Assembly (NCBI GenBank): GCA_010094045.1
Contig: ML986592.1
Location: 164,506 to 228,505, forward strand
Origin: Lojkania enalia
Lineage: Eukaryota; Ascomycota; Dothideomycetes; Pleosporales
Length of the DNA: 64,000 nt
Direction: 5' to 3'
In this document: piece after piece, positions 60,108-64,000 of the stretch
Numbering within the stretch: the first letter of the stretch is position 1
Layout of the letters: every line of letters starts with the position of its first letter
Notes under the pieces: generated by a model
Database searches by the model: none
What the model was told of the DNA's origin: nothing
What the model saw: the letters and a program-made list of their open reading frames with translations, nothing else
Position numbers and translations under genes: made by a program

Positions 60108-60718
60108 ATATATTCTACTATCGAAGCGGCTAAACTATCGAAGCGGCTACTTTTTCTTAGCGTTATAAACACTACATACGAACTATAATAAATCTATAAT
60201 ACGACCTTCTATTAATTTAATAAGAAGGTAAAATTAAGCTTACCTTATAGGTATATAAATTAGGCTAATTTAAAAGCGTGTAATACGCTGCTATAGCTTT
60301 TAATATATAATATTAATAATTCTCTACTTAACTTTATAGAATTGCATTTCGCTCTTATATATAACTAAATCGCTAGAAGCTTATAGTAACTAAAGAATAA
60401 ACAATTGTATAATATATTCTTAACCTTAATTTATAAGGATTTATACTCTAGCTATATAAGATAGTAGATATAGTAGATAAACTATTAGGCATATATAGTA
60501 GAATACCTATAGGAAAGAATTAGCCTAAACAATTTATAACATATATAAACAAGCTTAAAATAGCCTTTAATTAAGTAAAGGATTACTAAAGAATAAAATA
60601 AGAGAATCTAGAGGTTATTAACGCGTAGTTTAAACTTATATAAGATATAATTATAAAATATAGTATATATAATAATAATATCTACAACTTTAATAAGATA
60701 GGCTTTTAGATAGGTATT
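60108..60718 (+). mobile_element. Element D: truncated copy of the 14.8 kb Fot1-like family
   Basis: The left end carries the doubled CTATCGAAGCGGCTA core followed by CTTTTTCTTAGCG and then aligns base for base over about 600 bases with 14840-15410. Differences are mainly C to T and G to A, for example TTAACAAGAAGG there and TTAATAAGAAGG here. It stops at the element E junction near 60718. Confidence 0.85.
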
Positions 60719-61995
60719 AACGTACCTTACAAGTAAGCGGCCTATATAAGTAAGCGGTCTACTCTATTACTAAAACGTAATACCTAAGCTTTTAATAATA
60801 ATATAATAATAAAATATTAAGAATATAGTCTAAAACGAGAATTAAGTAAATTTAGCCCTTTTAGCTACTAAAAGAGGCTAAATAAATAGCGAAAGACGTA
60901 TTACTTTAATATTTAATATAATTTAAACGACCGTATACTAATAATACGCCGGAATCTACTTACAGCGCAATTATAAGCCTAACTTAAAGAGACTAACAAA
61001 ACCTAAAGAGGAGGTTATTATCTAATATATATTTAACCTAGATTCGCGAGGATTTATATCTACTTTAGCTGCTATATAAGATATAGCTAATAGCTTACTT
61101 ATTAAATATAGTATAGGCTAGATTAGTATATATTAGCCTAGGAACTTTATTAAACGTACTTCTAAGCTTAAAATACGCCTAAATCGGCCTTATAATTGCT
61201 AGAGAGCTCTATATAAAAATTTTAAAGTAATTAAAGGCTGGTTTAGACTTATATAGCGTACTAAAGAGAAGTATAATATTATAGATAAGGATATATATAA
61301 CTTTAACAAATCTAGCTTTTAAATAGACGTTATTTTATTATAACTAGTTATTATAGGTATAGAGAGATATAATTAACTAAAGGCAATTTAATTAGGTAAT
61401 TATAAATAGATTTTAGTAATTTAGGGGATTAATACTACTAGTTAGGCGCTTCTACCCTTTATTATTATTACTAGCTACTACTATCTCTCTACCTAGTATA
61501 AAGGCGATAATATACCTAAAAACTAGGCTATTATAGTTAGTAAAAACGGCTAGATAATAAATAAAATTAGTATTAAGTAGTTAAAATCTTTTATAGGTAT
61601 ATAAGAGATTATATAATAGGCGCGTATCAACTACTAATCTTTAATAGTTATAACAGCTATAACTGGCTTAATTTCTAGAAACTCTACGAGGAATAGAGTA
61701 TTATTCTACTCTATATACCAGCTTGTTTATTATATCTATTATAGCTACTAGATATAGGTTACTTTTTACTATTAAAACGTATATATAGAAATTAGATCTT
61801 AGTCTTAGTATATAATTATATTAACTATATTATAAAACTTAAGTTCTTTCTAGCCTTTAAAACTACTTTTAATATATTAATTATAAAGGATAATATCTAT
61901 ATAAGTTTTTAAGGAGCTAGTTTAGTTCTATTTAATCTAAAAGTAGTACTTTTAAAGTTTAATATAAAGCTTCGTACGCTAATACTACTAGGACT
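60719..61995 (+). mobile_element. Element E (Fot1-like), 3' end missing
   Basis: Starts with a doubled CAAGTAAGCGGCC / TAAGTAAGCGGTC core inside element D. On + a RIP-broken transposase is visible: 'EKYNIIDKDIYNFNKSSF' (about 61270-61320), 'GYNSYNWLNF' (about 61645-61675, DDE region), 'LYIPACLLYLL' (about 61715), 'DIGYFLLLKRIY' (about 61750), 'KLKFFLAFKTTFNI' (about 61840), 'GASLVLFNLKVVLLKFNIKL' (about 61915-61975). The zinc-knuckle end and right terminal repeat are missing; gypsy sequence takes over near 62000. Confidence 0.75.
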
Positions 61996-61999
61996 AGGG

Positions 62000-64000
62000 A
62001 GGTATCCAACAGCCTGCTATCAGACCCTCCGGATTCTATAGAGGAGTAATTTCGGGCCTATACTTTAGTTTTTAAATCTACTACTCAACTCTTATATATT
62101 ATCGTCTACCAGGTAATCTATATTCTCTATACTATCCTCGTATACCTTAATCTATTTAGTTAGGGCTCTTAGGAGTCCTAGCTAATTCGGATACTTATTA
62201 TAAAAAGCTTTTAGCTTATAAGGCGAATCTATAAAATTTAAGACTTTATACTAGACCGGGTTAGGATTATATCCTACCTATTTCACACGGTATTTGAGGG
62301 TCTTATAATATAGCTTACTAGCCAGTATTTCCTCAACCTCCTACTCTTCTACCCCCTTAATAGTAATAGCGGGTAGTTTCGGAGCTTCTTACTCTAGTAG
62401 AGGGTTCTAGGGGTTTTTATACAGTAGGTTTAGTACGAAAACATTATATATTCTTAACTCTAGGGGTAGTTGTAGATAGTATAAGTTTCTAACCTATTCT
62501 AGTACTTTAAAAGGGCCCTCCTATTAATCGGATAGCTTTCGGCTCGGTTTCTAGACCATAAAGTTCTTAGTATTTAGGTAGACTATATTACTAATCTACT
62601 AATTAATTAGTTACTAGTAACGGTTAATAATAGATTATATATAATCCTAAGTCTTCTTAATATTAGCCTTTACAGTTTCCTAGACTATATATATACAAGT
62701 TACTAGAGCTAAGGCGTCCTTACGATTTAATTTATCTGTTGTAGTAATAGGATTAATAGAATATTTCTAATCCTAACTCTAATAGAGTTTAAATCTATAT
62801 AGGATCTGATATAGGGATATTCTAATAGTTATATAGAGTAGAGTTACTTATACTTAGTTGATTATAGGTAATAGAGAACTCTAGTTATTTTAGTAGAAGG
62901 ATACAAAAGGGCGCAGTCTCTAATTAATATACTTATTTATAATCTCTATCTATCTATCAGTCTCTTTATAATAAGCAGTAGATAGTTTAATCTTTATACC
63001 TAAGATATAGTAGAATTCGGACTAGAAACTAGATATAAACTAAAATCTTTAGTCTAAAATAATAGTTTTAAGCGTATAGCTAAAGCGGTATACCTATTAA
63101 ATAAATAATTCGGCTATTCCCCTTACGTTAATTATACGATAGTAGGGGATAGATACTACTTATTTAGACAGGCGATTAATTACTACTATAATTTAATTGT
63201 ATCCGGACTTATCTATAGAGAAATTCTTAAAGTTAATATATAGGTACTATATTAGTTAATTTAGTATAGGAAGTAGGTAGATAAAACCTGGGGTTCGGGT
63301 TTATATTAGATAAACTTTATAATATAGGATGTAATTCCGTATATATTATTTGTAAGTAGCCTCTATACTCTTCTAATAGTACTTTTAAGATAGTAACTAA
63401 TAGGTTTTAGTAGCGCTTAGGTGTGTAGAGGATACTTAGTTATAAGCCTCTTATATAAGTCGCATATAAAGGCCTAAATCTAATAGAATATATAAATAAT
63501 TATTATAAAGGAGTAGTCTATTCTCTATCTAATACTTATAGGGTAAAAGTATACGTTCCTATATAAAGGAGGCTCGGTTTTCCTATAGTAATACGTCGAT
63601 CAACTCCAGAGAATCTAGTAATATAACCTACTCCTAGCCTTTAATAACGTTTAGTATAGCCGCTTAAATTATTATTTAGGTAATATAGGACTAAACTAAT
63701 TCAGTATTAATTCGGGGGTAAAGTTAATACGGTTTAAGTAGGACTTTTAACTAGTTGTTAGTTTAAGCCGCTTTTAAGTTTTCTATATCTTATTCGCGAT
63801 AACTAAGAATGTCTACTCTAGTATTATTCTTACCTAGGGTATATTTAATTCGGAACTAATACTAAACTAATTCCTTAGTCTAATAAATTTAACAAGTATT
63901 AAGTACCTTTATAGTTATAAAATATTTAAGTAAACGATAATCGGTATATACTAGAGTCCTAATAGCTACTAAAGTAAGTTCTACCCTCTATTACTTAAAC
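62000..64000 (-). mobile_element. Ty3/gypsy chromovirus pol fragment, RIP-decayed
   Basis: Read on - from the window edge: an RNase H region with 'VYTDYRLLKYFITIKVLN' (about 63945-63895) and 'RIKYTLGKNNTRVDILSYR' (about 63855-63800), then an integrase stretch, 'GPFKVLE' (about 62515), 'LYYLQLPLELRIYNVFVLNL' (about 62485-62425), and a chromodomain with 'EVEEILASKLYY' (about 62335), 'LKYRVKxVGYNPNP' (about 62300) and 'LKAFYNKYP' (about 62210). This order (RNase H, integrase, C-terminal chromodomain) defines chromoviruses. Many stops come from C:G-to-T:A changes. A G-rich GGAGGG stretch follows the frame end, but no LTR is recognisable at the left junction. The 5' part lies outside the window. 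Confidence 0.85.

Noticed and set aside
1..64000. CRISPR arrays, rRNA and tRNA genes
   Set aside because: No regularly spaced repeat array of that kind and no tRNA with both A- and B-box patterns and a plausible fold was seen; CRISPR is not expected in a fungus.

Overview
The window looks like a chromosome segment of a filamentous ascomycete (Pezizomycotina). Genes carry short introns (45-90 nt) with GT-AG or GC-AG ends and CTAAC/CTAAT-type branch sites. The proteins (TOM1-type HECT ligase, RRP12, a fungal DOCK GEF, a HET-domain protein, STAND/NLR relics) fit this group. Repeats carry one-directional C:G-to-T:A decay typical of RIP. I cannot name the species.

Layout. 1-13.4 kb is a conserved core block: a BLOC-1 subunit 1 homologue and a very large HECT ubiquitin ligase, both on +. 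14.8-33.1 kb is accessory. It holds a near full-length Fot1/pogo-type element, an intact multi-pass membrane protein, a pogo-like relic split by a solo LTR, an intact MFS sugar/polyol transporter with five exons, a truncated NB-ARC/TPR receptor (NLR) facing away from a broken SesB-like alpha/beta-hydrolase, a Tc1-like DD34E relic split by another solo LTR, and a second NB-ARC fragment. 34.3-45.5 kb is a second core block: RRP12 and a DOCK-family GEF, both on -. 45.5-56.6 kb is gene-poor, with one intact HET-domain gene at 51.2-53.4 kb and a fourth solo LTR. 56.6-64 kb is a nest of Fot1-like transposons inside one another, heavily RIP-mutated from about 58.0 kb, running into a Ty3/gypsy chromovirus pol fragment on - that leaves the window.

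How the genes relate. The core genes serve ubiquitin signalling, ribosome assembly, endolysosomal sorting and Rho-GTPase control, and form no operon-like unit. The accessory regions are rich in fungal self/non-self recognition functions (HET, NLR, SesB-like effector) and repeats. The most interesting locus is the divergent NLR/hydrolase pair at 25.7-29.2 kb. The receptor N-terminus and the hydrolase C-terminus carry matching short Gly/Ile/Pro/Thr/Asn motifs, the arrangement known from fungal amyloid-signalling receptor-effector pairs. Both genes are now broken, the receptor partly by a solo LTR.
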